The notes: generated by a model not told the origin, from the sequence alone. DNA of 64,000 bases from Rhizobium brockwellii (GCF_000769405.2 NZ_CP053439.1:4771121-4835120), one strand, 5' to 3'; counted from the first letter of the stretch, positions 9,433-19,470 are shown. A program made the numbers and translations.

Positions 9433-10125
9433 TCAGAAATCCAGATCGGCATAGTGTGAAACTGGCGTCAGGCCGCGCACGCGCTCGGTCAGCATCGGCC
9501 GGAAGGAGGGACGCGACTTCAGCCGCTGGTACCAGTCCTTGACGACGGGCGAATCCGCCCACTCGATCTCGCCGAGATAATCGAGGATCGAGATCGAGGC
9601 GGCGGCGGCAAGGTCGGCATAGCTCATCCGCTCGCCAGCCAGCCACTGACGCGAGCCGGCAAGCCAGGTGAGATAACGCATATGCTGGCGGATATTTGCG
9701 CGGGCCGTGCGTAAAACCTTCGAATCCGGCGCTCCGCCGCCCTGATCGGCGGTCATCTGCAACTTGTAGACACGCTCGCGGGCGAGCGGCTTGGTCACGT
9801 CGTTTTCCATCTTCTGCATGAACCATTCGGTCAGCCGGCGGATTTCCGCCCGCTGGAAAGGGTCTTCGGCGAGCAGCCGCCGGTCGCGCTTCAAGACGCC
9901 GTGCGTCTCGTCCAGATATTCGGAAATGACGCTCGCGCCACAGAGCGCGCGCATGCTGTCGTCGACATAGACCGGCAGCGTGCCGGCCGGATTGAGCGCC
10001 AGGAAATCCCGGCGCTTCTCCCATGTCTGCTCCTCGATCAGATCCGCCTGATAGCCGTATTCTGCCAAGATCAACCGGACGAAGCGAGATGCGGATGACA
10101 TGGGATGATGATAAAGCGTGGGCAT
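9433..10125 (-). CDS. Glutathione S-transferase family protein
   Basis: 230 residues. The N-terminal thioredoxin-like domain (MPTLYHHPMSSASRFVRLIL, then AGTLPVYVDDS) has the GST cis-Pro loop and the SRFVR glutathione-site region. The C-terminal helical domain contains the conserved DLAAAASISILDYLG N-capping Asp segment. It is probably a cytosolic GST for conjugation or detoxification; no specific substrate is indicated. It is the first gene of the GST-queG-SDR operon. The 232-base spacer to the divergent uppP must carry both promoters. Confidence 0.9.
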   Translation of the reverse strand: MPTLYHHPMSSASRFVRLILAEYGYQADLIEEQTWEKRRDFLALNPAGTLPVYVDDSMRALCGASVISEYLDETHGVLKRDRRLLAEDPFQRAEIRRLTEWFMQKMENDVTKPLARERVYKLQMTADQGGGAPDSKVLRTARANIRQHMRYLTWLAGSRQWLAGERMSYADLAAAASISILDYLGEIEWADSPVVKDWYQRLKSRPSFRPMLTERVRGLTPVSHYADLDF

Positions 10126-10357
10126 CGATACTCGGGCTTTGTGATTGCTGTTACAGGACTGTGTGGCAGCTCGATTATAGCGCCCTAGTCATGACTCGTT
10201 GGTTGAAGCTATAGGAGTTTGGCCCCGCCAATACAAGCGAATCGGATTTTTCAGGCCATCTGATAGTGGCGAAACACGCTCTAACGAACGAATGGAAGCG
10301 GCAGCCTGATCGACCCAAGCGCTCAGGCCCGACCGAACTTTAAACCGGAGACAATGT

Positions 10358-11155
10358 ATGGATTATATAAATGCTGCAATTCTCGGTGTCATAGAGGGGA
10401 TCACCGAATTTCTGCCGATCTCGAGCACCGGCCACCTGATCATTGCCGAGCAATGGCTCGGACATCGGTCGGATATGTTCAACATCGTTATTCAGGCGGG
10501 CGCCATCCTCGCCGTCACCATCATCTACTGGCGCCGTCTGCTGGATCTGGTGCTCGGCTGGCGCGATCCGGTCAATCGCGATTATGCCGCCAAGCTGATC
10601 GTCGCCTTTCTCATCACCGCAATTCTCGGACTTATCGTCAAGAAGCTCGGCTTTGAACTGCCGGAGACCGCAACACCGATCGCCTGGGCGCTCATCATCG
10701 GCGGTATCTGGATGATCTTTGCCGAATGGGCCGCCGCTCGCCGCCCGCCTCATAAAGAGATCACCTGGCTTGTCGCCATCCTGGTCGGTATCGCCCAGAT
10801 CGTTGCCGGCGTCTTCCCAGGAACGTCGCGCTCCGGCGCCACGATCTTCGTCGCCATGCTGGCAGGCACGGGCAACCGCGCAGCGGCAACGGAATTTGCC
10901 TTTCTCGTCGGCATACCCACAATGTACGCCGCCAGCGGCTATGAATTGCTGAAGACGTTTAAGGATGGCGGAGCGGCAGGCGAAGACTGGACGGCGCTCG
11001 GCATCGCCTTCGTCGTCTCCACGGTCGTCGCTTTCATCGCCGTCAAATGGCTGCTTGCCTATATCCGAAGCAACCGGTTTACGCTGTTTGCCATCTACCG
11101 CATCATTCTCGGTGTCTTGCTGCTCGGCATGGCCGCCACCGGCTTGATTGCCTGA
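10358..11155 (+). CDS. uppP: Undecaprenyl-diphosphatase UppP (BacA family)
   Basis: 265 residues, all-helical membrane protein. It begins MDYINAAILGVIEGITEFLP and then ISSTGHLII, the family's first conserved motif. The second is PGTSRSGATIF, with the catalytic Ser/Arg region. UppP dephosphorylates undecaprenyl diphosphate to recycle the lipid carrier for peptidoglycan and surface polysaccharides, and gives bacitracin resistance. The ATG at 10358 follows GGAG by 7-8 bases. A nearby ATG at 10354 is out of frame. It is monocistronic, with a stable hairpin just after the stop. Confidence 0.95.
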   Translation: MDYINAAILGVIEGITEFLPISSTGHLIIAEQWLGHRSDMFNIVIQAGAILAVTIIYWRRLLDLVLGWRDPVNRDYAAKLIVAFLITAILGLIVKKLGFELPETATPIAWALIIGGIWMIFAEWAAARRPPHKEITWLVAILVGIAQIVAGVFPGTSRSGATIFVAMLAGTGNRAAATEFAFLVGIPTMYAASGYELLKTFKDGGAAGEDWTALGIAFVVSTVVAFIAVKWLLAYIRSNRFTLFAIYRIILGVLLLGMAATGLIA

Positions 11156-11171
11156 AACATCCGTCCCGCAT

Positions 11172-11201
11172 TGCATTCGCGCAACTCCCGGCGCGAATGC
11201 A
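11172..11201. terminator. Stable hairpin after uppP
   Basis: TGCATTCGCGC (11172-11182) and GCGCGAATGCA (11191-11201) form a perfect 11-bp stem with an 8-base loop, 16 bases after the uppP stop. No U-run follows, so it is either a Rho-assisted 3' end or an mRNA-stabilising hairpin. Confidence 0.5.
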
Positions 11202-11398
11202 CATGCTCCGTCGGACTTCGCGAACAAGCATCGATTACCAGCAAGGCGCCGATCTTTCAGATATGCAATATTGAGAGGATACGCCGCCGCGGTTTTTGAT
11301 GCAGGCGAGACTGAACGTTCATTGTGGAGCGCCCTGTTTCAGGCGATCCGATCGACTGCTTGTTTGGAGCAGGATGCCGGCGCAGGGCCGGGCTTTCG

Positions 11399-11551
11399 TC
11401 AATGGATGATCGAAGCCGTAGAGCAAGGATCGACGCCGTAGGCCGGCGAGCAATCGCCCTTTACCGCCGCGACCGAACCGGGCGCAACGAAAGAGCCTGC
11501 AAGAATAACCAGCGCCGCACACGCAAACAGGAGCGCGATTGACTTGCCCAT
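11399..11551 (-). CDS. Small secreted hypothetical peptide (50 aa)
   Basis: Start ATG at 11551 preceded by AAAGG. The product begins MGKSIALLFACAALVILAGS and has a clear signal-peptide-like hydrophobic core, followed by a mature part of about 20 residues with two cysteines (GDCSPAYGVDPCS). I do not recognise the family. It may be a small periplasmic or surface peptide with one disulfide. An in-frame extension to 11650 adds residues ahead of the signal and is unlikely. The gene stands alone between uppP (convergent) and an unrelated leftward operon. Confidence 0.6.
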   Translation of the reverse strand: MGKSIALLFACAALVILAGSFVAPGSVAAVKGDCSPAYGVDPCSTASIIH

Positions 11552-11784
11552 CGAGAATTGCCTTTCACAGTGATTGCCGCGCGCGACCGCAGGCGTTGAG
11601 TCCGTTGGAAGACGCGCGGGTTTGGTAGTCAGTGGAATGGCAAATAGCAATAAACGTTCCTGCTAAATTTCGCGTTAATTCCACAAAAATTCCGATGCGT
11701 CTTTTATGCAACGCAACTCAATGTGGTGGACAGCAAAACACCTCAGGCTTGCGCCGGGCTTTGCAGGACACGGCAACGCCAAAA

Positions 11785-11812
11785 GGCCGCCTACGGGGAT
11801 CCGCAGACGGCC
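11785..11812 (-). terminator. Rho-independent terminator of the NDUFA9-like gene
   Basis: On the minus strand the 28 bases form a 12-bp stem with two G-U pairs and a 4-base loop. Arms start GGCCGTCTGCGG and end CCGTAGGCGGCC, followed directly by TTTT. It is 26 bases beyond the stop of the NDUFA9-like gene (11838). Confidence 0.85.
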
Positions 11813-11837
11813 AAATCTCATCGGTTGGAAAAGATGG

Positions 11838-12818
11838 TCAGGCGGCCTTGCCGGTGCCGGTGTATTGGCCGTGCGGACGGTAGTGCACCAGATAGGAGCC
11901 GAGCACCGATGCCACCATCGTGGGCGCAATGCCGAGGCCCTTCAGCGTGCGGCCTTCCGCCTCGGCTTCCTTGGAGACGACATTGTCGCGCTTCAGCATG
12001 CGCACCTGATCCGGCGTGATCGGCGGCGTTATGAAGGGGATCAGCGAGGCGATGCTGCCGATCATCGAAGCGATGCCGAAGGGCAGGGATACCAGCGGGT
12101 TCTTGCGACACGTTACCCTCAGCATCGTCTCGAGACATTCGCGGAAGCTCAGCACCTCAGGCCCGCCAAGCTCATAGACCTTGCCGCCGGCAACCTTGCC
12201 GTCGACGGCGCGGGCGACGGCCTCGGCGACATCCTCGACATAGACAGGCTGGAATTTCGTCTTACCGCCGCCAACAAGCGGCAGGATCGGCGACATGCGC
12301 GCCATCTCGGCGAACTTGTTGAAGAAACTGTCCTCCGGTCCGAAGACGATCGACGGACGGAAGATCACGGCATCGGGCTTGACCGAGAGGATGGCCGTTT
12401 CGGCGCGGCCCTTGGTGCGGCCATAGTCGGAATCGGATTTCGCGTCGGCGCCGATCGCCGAAATATGCGTCAGCGTCGCACCTGCGCCGCGCGCCGCCTC
12501 GGCAATCGCACGAGCGCCGAATTCCTGCACGGCGTCGAATGTGTTGCGGCCGGTCTCGTGCAGAATGCCGACGCAGTTGACGACATGGCTTGCCCCGTCG
12601 ACGGCGCGGTCGATCGAGCTTCGGTAGCGCAGGTTCGCCTGCACGAAGGAGATCTGGCCGACATTGCCGAGCGGCTGCAGGAAGCCGGCGAGATCGGGAC
12701 GGCGCACGGCGACGCGGATGTTGTAGCCGCGCTTGGCGAGCGCCCGAACCACGTGCCTGCCCACGAAACCGGAGCCTCCGAACACGGTAACGAGCGGCGG
12801 CAGGTTGGCAAGGGTCAT
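11838..12818 (-). CDS. NDUFA9-like NAD(P)H-binding protein (complex I associated, atypical SDR)
   Basis: 326 residues. The N-terminus PLVTVFGGSGFVGRHVVRAL carries the GGxGxxG Rossmann motif of atypical SDRs. HVVNCVGILHETGRNTF and the RPSIVFGPEDSFFNKFA segment are typical of the alphaproteobacterial homologues of the mitochondrial complex I subunit NDUFA9. The likely role is assembly or stabilisation of respiratory complex I with bound NADPH, not catalysis. The ATG at 12818 follows a GAGGAG site. A strong terminator ends the gene; DUF1330 and pyrF lie upstream on the same strand. Confidence 0.88.
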   Translation of the reverse strand: MTLANLPPLVTVFGGSGFVGRHVVRALAKRGYNIRVAVRRPDLAGFLQPLGNVGQISFVQANLRYRSSIDRAVDGASHVVNCVGILHETGRNTFDAVQEFGARAIAEAARGAGATLTHISAIGADAKSDSDYGRTKGRAETAILSVKPDAVIFRPSIVFGPEDSFFNKFAEMARMSPILPLVGGGKTKFQPVYVEDVAEAVARAVDGKVAGGKVYELGGPEVLSFRECLETMLRVTCRKNPLVSLPFGIASMIGSIASLIPFITPPITPDQVRMLKRDNVVSKEAEAEGRTLKGLGIAPTMVASVLGSYLVHYRPHGQYTGTGKAA

Positions 12819-12931
12819 GGCAGGCTCCTCGAAAGGCTTTGCGGGATGCTGAATTGGCTCTCGTCTTAGCCGAATCCCGGCGCGACGGGAAGGCCCATCA
12901 CGCCGTCAGTTTTTTGCGAATGCGAGGGCGC

Positions 12932-13219
12932 TCAGACGCCTTCGACGACGACCATTTCCGCATCCGCGACTTCCTGGCGGATTTTCGCGGCTATCTGGTA
13001 TTCCGGCGAATTATAGCAGTCGACCGCATGCTGCATCGACGGGAATTCGATCACCACGTTGCGCACACGCGCCTTGCCCTCCAGTTCGGTAAAGGCGCCG
13101 CCGCGCGCCAGGAAATTCGCGCCATATTTTTCGAAGGCCGGCTTGGCCGCCGCGACGTAATCCTTGTAGCGCTCGGCATCGCGAACGTCGACGCGGGCGA
13201 TCCAATATCCCTTGGCCAT
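12932..13219 (-). CDS. DUF1330 family protein
   Basis: 95 residues starting MAKGYWIARVDVRDAERYKD. The fold is the ferredoxin-like (dimeric alpha-beta barrel) DUF1330 type, with the typical GGAFTELEGKARVRNVVIEF and YNSPEYQIAAKIRQ segments. The function of the family is unknown. The start follows AAAAGGGAG. It lies 28 bases after pyrF on the same strand, so it is probably co-transcribed with it. Confidence 0.88.
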   Translation of the reverse strand: MAKGYWIARVDVRDAERYKDYVAAAKPAFEKYGANFLARGGAFTELEGKARVRNVVIEFPSMQHAVDCYNSPEYQIAAKIRQEVADAEMVVVEGV

Positions 13220-13247
13220 GGTCTTCTCCCTTTTGTCGTTGAAACTA

Positions 13248-13955
13248 TTAGCGGTTTGCCGGCCAGAGTGCGCTCACCATCTCGCTGAGGATCGCACGGG
13301 CGGCATCTCGGGGATCCGGCGCCCTGACGACAGGCCGGCCGACAACGAGATGCGTCGCTCCCGCCTTCAGCGCGTCGAAAGGCGTCATCACCCGCTTCTG
13401 GTCGCCCTTGTCGCTACCATCAGGGCGAATGCCGGGGGTGACGATCGCCATGTCGGGTCCGACGATCTCGCGCACCGCTGTCGCTTCCTCCGCCGAGCAG
13501 ACGATACCGCCCATGCCGGCCGCGCGCGCCTGTTCGGCGCGGCGCAGCACCAGGCTGTGCGGATCCTGGCTATAGCCGGCATCGGCAAGGTCGTCCGCAT
13601 CCATCGAGGTCAGCACGGTCACGCCGAGCAGGCAGAGGCCGGAGCCGGCCGCGGCCTCGACCGCCGCCTTCATTGCTTTCGGATAGGCATGCAGCGTCAG
13701 CATCGACATGCCCATCTTGGCGATGTTCTCGACGCCGGAGGCCACGGTGTTGTCGATGTCGAGCAGCTTCATGTCGAGAAAGATCTTCTTGCCGCTAGCG
13801 GCAAGATCGCGGGCGAATTCCAGGCCGCCGGCAAAGACCAGCTGATAGCCGATCTTATAGAAGAGAATGTCGTCGCCGAGCGTGGAAACCAGTCTTTCCG
13901 CCTCCCCGATCGTTGGAACATCCAGGCCGACGATCAACCGCTCGCGTGCGTCCAT
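13248..13955 (-). CDS. pyrF: Orotidine-5'-phosphate decarboxylase
   Basis: 235 residues. The catalytic DxKxxDIxNT motif is present as [10 protein letters not shown], the N-terminal substrate-binding segment is [10 protein letters not shown], and the phosphate-binding end has [16 protein letters not shown]. PyrF converts OMP to UMP in the last step of de novo pyrimidine synthesis (cytoplasm). The start is 6 bases after the stop of the histidine-phosphatase gene, in the unit pmtA-phosphatase-pyrF-DUF1330. Confidence 0.96.
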   Translation of the reverse strand: MDARERLIVGLDVPTIGEAERLVSTLGDDILFYKIGYQLVFAGGLEFARDLAASGKKIFLDMKLLDIDNTVASGVENIAKMGMSMLTLHAYPKAMKAAVEAAAGSGLCLLGVTVLTSMDADDLADAGYSQDPHSLVLRRAEQARAAGMGGIVCSAEEATAVREIVGPDMAIVTPGIRPDGSDKGDQKRVMTPFDALKAGATHLVVGRPVVRAPDPRDAARAILSEMVSALWPANR

Positions 13956-13961
13956 CTGAAG

Positions 13962-14543
13962 TCACCCCTGCCAGTCTTCGATGGGTGTCCAGTCGCATGA
14001 TAAGCGGTGATCCGCAAGACCGAAAGCATAGAGATTGCCGCCGCCGCCCGGCTGGTCGCGGTCGCGCGCGATCGGGCTGCCCGCCAGATGGCATTTGAGC
14101 AGCGTGCCGACGCCGCCATGGCCGACAAAGGCGATCGGCGCCGTCGCATCATGCGTGGCAAGAACGGCGTTCACGGCCTCGACGATGCGGGCCTGCGCAT
14201 CGACGGCGCGCTCCCAGCCTTTGAAGCTCTGCTCCGGATGGGCGAAGAACCAGTTGGCCGCCTCTTCGAATTGCGGCGGCGGCAGGAAGCCGGTGGCCGA
14301 GCGGTCGTTCTCGTGCATGGCGTGGACGATCTCCACGGTCACACCGGAAGCTTTTGCCAAAATTTCGGCCGTCTCGATCGCCTTCGTCTCGTCGCTGGAG
14401 ACGATGCGCCGCAACTGCCTCGCCCAGCCGCTCTCTGCCGCTTTGCGCGCGCGCGCCGCACCAACATCCGAAAGCCCCCATTTCGGCACGGGCACGTTGG
14501 CGTCGATCCTGACCTGCGGATGAGTGATATAGAGCCCGAACAT
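13962..14543 (-). CDS. Histidine phosphatase superfamily protein with altered N-terminal motif
   Basis: 193 residues from the ATG at 14543. In this superfamily the first motif is LxxxRHG, with the phospho-accepting His. Here the N-terminus reads MFGLYITHPQVRID, so His is retained but Arg and Gly of RHG are Thr and Pro. The rest fits: KWGLSDVGAARARKAA, SSDETKAIETAEIL and the second active-site His in AFVGHGGVGTLL. Substrate unknown. It begins 1 base after the pmtA stop and ends 6 bases before pyrF. A longer in-frame start inside pmtA gives unrelated Ser/Arg-rich sequence and is rejected. Confidence 0.82.
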   Translation of the reverse strand: MFGLYITHPQVRIDANVPVPKWGLSDVGAARARKAAESGWARQLRRIVSSDETKAIETAEILAKASGVTVEIVHAMHENDRSATGFLPPPQFEEAANWFFAHPEQSFKGWERAVDAQARIVEAVNAVLATHDATAPIAFVGHGGVGTLLKCHLAGSPIARDRDQPGGGGNLYAFGLADHRLSCDWTPIEDWQG

Positions 14544-14544
14544 C

Positions 14545-15144
14545 TCAGCCGCGCTTATAGATCCAGAGTTGCGCCGGCGGAATGTTGCGCATGACGAAGT
14601 CGAAATGCTGGATATGGTAGCGGTCGGGATTGGCGGCGATCGGCGAGATCGCACCATAGGAAATCTGCACCATTGGCCGGCCGGCCGGCAGGCGATCGAG
14701 CAGGCTTTCGAGCAGCGAGATGCGCTTCGCCATCGGGAAATTCAGCAGCGGAATGCCCGAGACGACGGAATCGAAGGTGAGACCGCTGAAATTGCCAAGG
14801 GTGGCCTGAAGATCGAAGGCATCGCCGTTGATGAACTGCACGCCGGGATAGGTCCGCTGCAGATGTTTATGAAAATCCGTCGAATATTCGATTGCGACGA
14901 GATTTTCCGGACGGACGCCGCGGCCGAGAATGGCCTTGGTGATAGCGCCCGTGCCCGGTCCGAGTTCAAGCACCGGCAGCCCGGAATGGATATCGACGAC
15001 GCTTGCCATGCGCTTGGCCGTGATCGAGGAGGTCGGCACGATCGAGCCCACCGTCTTCGGCCCCTGCATCATGCCCCGGAAGAAGCGGATCTCGTCGTCG
15101 AACCTCTTGCCCAACCGTTCCTTCACTTTGACCCGTAAGCTCAT
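14545..15144 (-). CDS. pmtA: Phosphatidylethanolamine N-methyltransferase, rhizobial PmtA type
   Basis: 199 residues starting MSLRVKVKERLGKRFDDEIR. The SAM-binding motif I is VLELGPGTGAITKAIL, and the upstream GSIVPTSSITAKRMA is characteristic of the Sinorhizobium/Rhizobium PmtA branch. PmtA methylates phosphatidylethanolamine three times to phosphatidylcholine at the inner membrane, a lipid needed for normal symbiosis. The neighbours (histidine phosphatase, pyrF, then dnaN upstream) match the pmtA locus I remember from Sinorhizobium meliloti, which supports this over the related rRNA dimethylases. Confidence 0.85.
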   Translation of the reverse strand: MSLRVKVKERLGKRFDDEIRFFRGMMQGPKTVGSIVPTSSITAKRMASVVDIHSGLPVLELGPGTGAITKAILGRGVRPENLVAIEYSTDFHKHLQRTYPGVQFINGDAFDLQATLGNFSGLTFDSVVSGIPLLNFPMAKRISLLESLLDRLPAGRPMVQISYGAISPIAANPDRYHIQHFDFVMRNIPPAQLWIYKRG

Positions 15145-15239
15145 TCTCCACCCATCCGCATGTTGATCGAATGCCTTAATATGCCGCTTGTCGCTTAAGG
15201 GACAAGGATTTTCGCAACAAGGACATCGGCATCAACAGT

Positions 15240-16151
15240 TCATGCAGCTTCGGGGGCTGAACGAGGCATGAGATCGGCGAGCCTTTGGCTCAGGTGATCG
15301 GCATCGACAGGCGCGCGCAGCTTCACATCGGTATTGTCGAAATAGAGATAGACATCGCGGCCCTTGTTGCGCACCGGCACGGGCGCCAGCACTCGCGTCG
15401 CATTCTCAGCTTCCCCACCCGTGGCCCAGGCGCGGATGCGTTGCGCCCATATGTCGAGCGCTTCGTCCTCGTAGCCGCTGACATAGAGCTTTTCCGAGCC
15501 ATGCAGTCGGCAGTAGACGAAATCGGTGGTGACATCCATCAGCAGCGGCCATTTCACCGTATCGGCGCAGACGAGCGCGACCTTGTGCCGCCTGAGCATC
15601 TCGATGAAGGCGGGTGAGCGGAAGCTCTCGTGGCGAATCTCCAGCGCATGCCGGATCGGCTGGTGCCCGTCGCATTTAAGCCAGGCCGGTCCCTTGATAT
15701 GCCAGTCGTGACGCTTCGCAAGCGCTATCGCTGCGTCGCGGTCGTGCGGCAGCAGCGACAAAAAGCTCTCGAAAAGGGATGGGTCGAAGACCATGTTCGG
15801 CGGGAATTGCCAGAGGATCGGTCCGAGCTTGGGGCCAAGCCGCAGCAGGCCCGAGGCGAGAAAATTGGCGAGCGCCGTCTGGATATTCTGCAGCCGCAGC
15901 ATATGGGTGATGAAGCGCGGCCCCTTGACGGCAAAGATGAAATCACCCGGTGTCTCATCGCGCCAGCGGCCGAAGCTTTCGGGCCGCTGCAATCCGTAGA
16001 AGGTGCCGTTGATCTCGATTGACCGGAAGTGCCGGGCGGCGAAGGAAAGCTCCTGCTTCTGCGGCAGGTCCTTCGGATAGAATTGGCCGCGCCAGGGCGC
16101 ATAGGTCCAGCCGGATATGCCGATGCGCACCGTTCCCGCCTTTTTGGTCAT
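15240..16151 (-). CDS. DUF72 domain protein (YecE-like TIM barrel)
   Basis: 303 residues. It starts MTKKAGTVRIGISGWTYAPW and GQFYPKDLPQKQELSFAA, the family's N-terminal signature. Further on come ILWQFPPNMVFDP, ALEIRHESF and YCRLHGSEKLYVSGYED. The function of this TIM-barrel family is not known. It stands between pmtA and dnaN on the same strand, with about 55 bases to the dnaN stop. Confidence 0.9.
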   Translation of the reverse strand: MTKKAGTVRIGISGWTYAPWRGQFYPKDLPQKQELSFAARHFRSIEINGTFYGLQRPESFGRWRDETPGDFIFAVKGPRFITHMLRLQNIQTALANFLASGLLRLGPKLGPILWQFPPNMVFDPSLFESFLSLLPHDRDAAIALAKRHDWHIKGPAWLKCDGHQPIRHALEIRHESFRSPAFIEMLRRHKVALVCADTVKWPLLMDVTTDFVYCRLHGSEKLYVSGYEDEALDIWAQRIRAWATGGEAENATRVLAPVPVRNKGRDVYLYFDNTDVKLRAPVDADHLSQRLADLMPRSAPEAA

Positions 16152-16205
16152 GGGATCCTCCGTTTTGACAGGAGGAAAAACGGCAAGCGGTCGCCTTCGT
16201 TCCCG

Positions 16206-17324
16206 TCAGACGCGCATCGGCATCAGCACGTAGAGCGCATCGTCGCCCGCCGTGTCGCGGATCAGTGTCGGCGAGCCGGCATCGGCAAGCAGGAAGATCG
16301 CTTCCTCGCCGGAAAGCTGGGCGGTGATGTCGAGCAAGTATTTGGCGTTGAAGCCGATTTCCATCGCATCCGTGTCGTAGCCGACGGCAACTTCTTCCGT
16401 CGCGCTGCCGGAATCGGGATTGTTGACGGTCAGCATCAACTGCCCCTCGGAAAGCGCCAGCTTGACGGCGCGGCCGCGCTCGGAGGAGATCGTCGAGACG
16501 CGGTCGACGGCCTGTGCGAAACTCGTGCAGTCGACCCGCATTTCCTTGTCGTTGCCTGTCGGGATGACGCGCTGATAATCCGGGAAGGTGCCGTCGATCA
16601 GTTTCGAGGTCATGACGATCGAGCCGATGGTCAGCCGGATCTTGGCGTCGGAGACCTCGACGGTCACCGTCGTTTCGGGATTGTCGACCAGCTTCTGCAA
16701 CTCGCCGACCGTCTTGCGAGGAATTATGATGCCGGGCATGCCCTCGGAGCCGGAGGGCGCATCGACATCGGCGCGCGCCAGCCGGTGGCCGTCGGTCGCA
16801 ACCGCCCTGAGCTTCAGCTGGCCATTGCTCTCGATCGTGTGAAAGAAGATGCCGTTGAGATAATAACGCGTCTCTTCCGTCGAGATCGCGAACTGCGTGC
16901 GGTCGATCAGCATCTTGAGATCGGTCGCCTTCAGCTTGAAGGAGTGCGTGAAGGTGCCGGCTGTGAGATCAGGGAAGTCCGATTCCGGCAGGCACTGCAG
17001 CGAGAATTTCGAGCGGCCGGACTGCACGGTCATCGCGCCGCCATCGGGGCTGGTGGCAAGCAGCACCTCCGAGCCGTCGGAAAGCTTGCGTACGATATCG
17101 TAGAGAAGATGCGCGGGAACGGTGGTGGCGCCGGGCTGCTCGACGCTAGCCGGTGTCGCCTCGGTGATTTCGAGGTCGAGGTCGGTCGCCTTCATGTCGA
17201 GCTTCTGGCCGTCGGCCTTGAGCAATACGTTGGACAGGATCGGGATCGTGTTGCGACGTTCGACCACGCGGTGGACGTGGTTCAGCGATTTCAACAGGTT
17301 TGACCGCTCAATAGTAATACGCAT
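16206..17324 (-). CDS. dnaN: DNA polymerase III subunit beta (sliding clamp)
   Basis: 372 residues, the usual length for the clamp. It starts MRITIERSNLLKSLNHVHRV and VERRNTIPILSNVLL, the standard N-terminus of alphaproteobacterial DnaN. It ends with the hydrophobic-pocket residues DALYVLMPMRV. The ring-shaped dimer holds polymerase III on DNA. It is not next to dnaA here, as usual in rhizobia. It is followed on the same strand by the DUF72 gene and diverges from rsmI. Confidence 0.97.
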   Translation of the reverse strand: MRITIERSNLLKSLNHVHRVVERRNTIPILSNVLLKADGQKLDMKATDLDLEITEATPASVEQPGATTVPAHLLYDIVRKLSDGSEVLLATSPDGGAMTVQSGRSKFSLQCLPESDFPDLTAGTFTHSFKLKATDLKMLIDRTQFAISTEETRYYLNGIFFHTIESNGQLKLRAVATDGHRLARADVDAPSGSEGMPGIIIPRKTVGELQKLVDNPETTVTVEVSDAKIRLTIGSIVMTSKLIDGTFPDYQRVIPTGNDKEMRVDCTSFAQAVDRVSTISSERGRAVKLALSEGQLMLTVNNPDSGSATEEVAVGYDTDAMEIGFNAKYLLDITAQLSGEEAIFLLADAGSPTLIRDTAGDDALYVLMPMRV

Positions 17325-17384
17325 GGGATGCTACCGCTTTCGACCGTGACTGTCCGGGCGCGTCGAGCACCCGAAGAATGCTGT

Positions 17385-17401
17385 CCCGGCTTGAGGCCGG
17401 G
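17385..17401. repeat. GC-rich hairpin between dnaN and rsmI
   Basis: CCCGGC (17385-17390), loop TTGAG, GCCGGG (17396-17401). It sits in the 259-base divergent spacer between dnaN and rsmI, where both promoters must lie. It is possibly a leader hairpin of the rsmI transcript. Confidence 0.4.
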
Positions 17402-17583
17402 GGAGTGGACGGGCAAAATGGCAGACTTCAGCATTGCTTTGCAAGAGGCATGGACGCCGGCACCCCCGCAATTGAGGTTTTCCAGAGCAATGCTCACAGA
17501 AATCCGAACCCTTGCCGAAGCGGTGCGGCTCGCCCATAAGGGTTCGATGCTGGCGACGAGCCGGCGGGACGAAAGCAAATGGC

Positions 17584-18490
<907 letters not shown>

Positions 18491-18501
<11 letters not shown>

Positions 18502-18859
18502 TGATCTCACCGCCATCAGGAGGAAGGCGCTGCGCCGGGGCCGTATGTCGGAATATGTCGCGGCTGCCTTCCTGATGCTGAAGGGCTATCGCATCCTGGC
18601 GCTGCGCCACCGCACCCGGCTCGGCGAGATCGATATCATCGCCCGCAAGGGCGATCTCGCCGTCTTCGTCGAGGTCAAGGCTCGCCATGGCGAGGCCGCG
18701 GCGGTCGATGCCGTCTCTGTCGCCGCGCAGAAGCGGATACGGGCGGCAAGCGATCTCTGGCTCGCCCGCCAGGCGGATCAGGCTCGCCTTTCCCAGCGCT
18801 ATGATATCGTGGCGATCATGCCGGGCCGACTGCCGCGGCACTTTATTGATGCCTTCTGA
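18491..18859 (+). CDS. yraN: YraN family (UPF0102) nuclease-like protein
   Basis: 122 residues from the ATG at 18491, which lies inside the end of rsmI. A PD-(D/E)xK-like core is visible in TRLGEIDIIARKGDLAVFVE followed by VKAR, the arrangement of the Holliday-junction-resolvase-like fold. The biochemical function is not established. In many alphaproteobacteria rsmI-yraN is followed by gshB. Here gshB lies 5.8 kb away, behind a cupin gene and a sugar ABC operon. Confidence 0.93.
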
Positions 18860-18966
18860 CCCATCGGATTTCCGGATCGTTAAACTTTTAGTCCCCGCGT
18901 GAACGAGGTTCTTACGACTCTCTGCTACGTCAAATCTCGGTAGGGATAACAATTGGGGATTGTTTC

Positions 18967-19470
18967 ATGGCCTGGAAGCTGATGCTTGCAAGTGCGGTCG
19001 CCATGGCCGCGCGCTCGGTGCCTTATGCCGTGGCGAAGCCGGCCGGAAAATCCTTCGTCGCGCATGCGAGCGGTCTGCTGCCGCTGAAATCCTCGCCGAT
19101 CAATCCGGACTGGATTATCAGCGGCAATCCGCAGGCCCGCACCGCCGAACATTCGCGCGGTCATGACGAAGCATCGCTGACGGCGATCTGGGATTGCACG
19201 GCGGGCGAATTCCGCTGGCGCTTCGGCTGGGACGAGACGGTGATGATCCTCGAAGGCGAGGTCCATATCACCGCCGAGGACGGCACCGAACGAACCCTGC
19301 GCGCCGGCGACGTCGCCTTTTTCGCCGGTGGAACCTGGGCAAGCTGGCGGGTCGACAATTACGTCCGCAAGGTCGCCTTCCTGCGCAAACCCTTCCCGAA
19401 GCCCTTGGCGATCGCCTACCGTCTCCGCAACATGCTGCGCAACAGCGGCAACCAGGGCATCGCCGCCTGA
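18967..19470 (+). CDS. Cupin-domain protein, small and possibly membrane- or surface-associated
   Basis: 167 residues starting MAWKLMLASAVAMAARSVPY. The C-terminal half is a single cupin_3-type barrel: IWDCTAGEFRWRFGWDETVM, ILEGEVHITAEDGTERTLRA and GDVAFFAGGTWASWRVD. Substrate unknown. The ATG at 18967 follows an AT-rich promoter-like stretch (18940-18960) with no strong ribosome-binding site. It is transcribed away from yraN and towards the leftward lacI-type gene. Confidence 0.8.
   Translation: MAWKLMLASAVAMAARSVPYAVAKPAGKSFVAHASGLLPLKSSPINPDWIISGNPQARTAEHSRGHDEASLTAIWDCTAGEFRWRFGWDETVMILEGEVHITAEDGTERTLRAGDVAFFAGGTWASWRVDNYVRKVAFLRKPFPKPLAIAYRLRNMLRNSGNQGIAA

Noticed and set aside
17328..17583. 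Frame upstream of rsmI in the dnaN-rsmI spacer
   Set aside because: It carries the hairpin and both promoters; no start signal and no conserved sequence.
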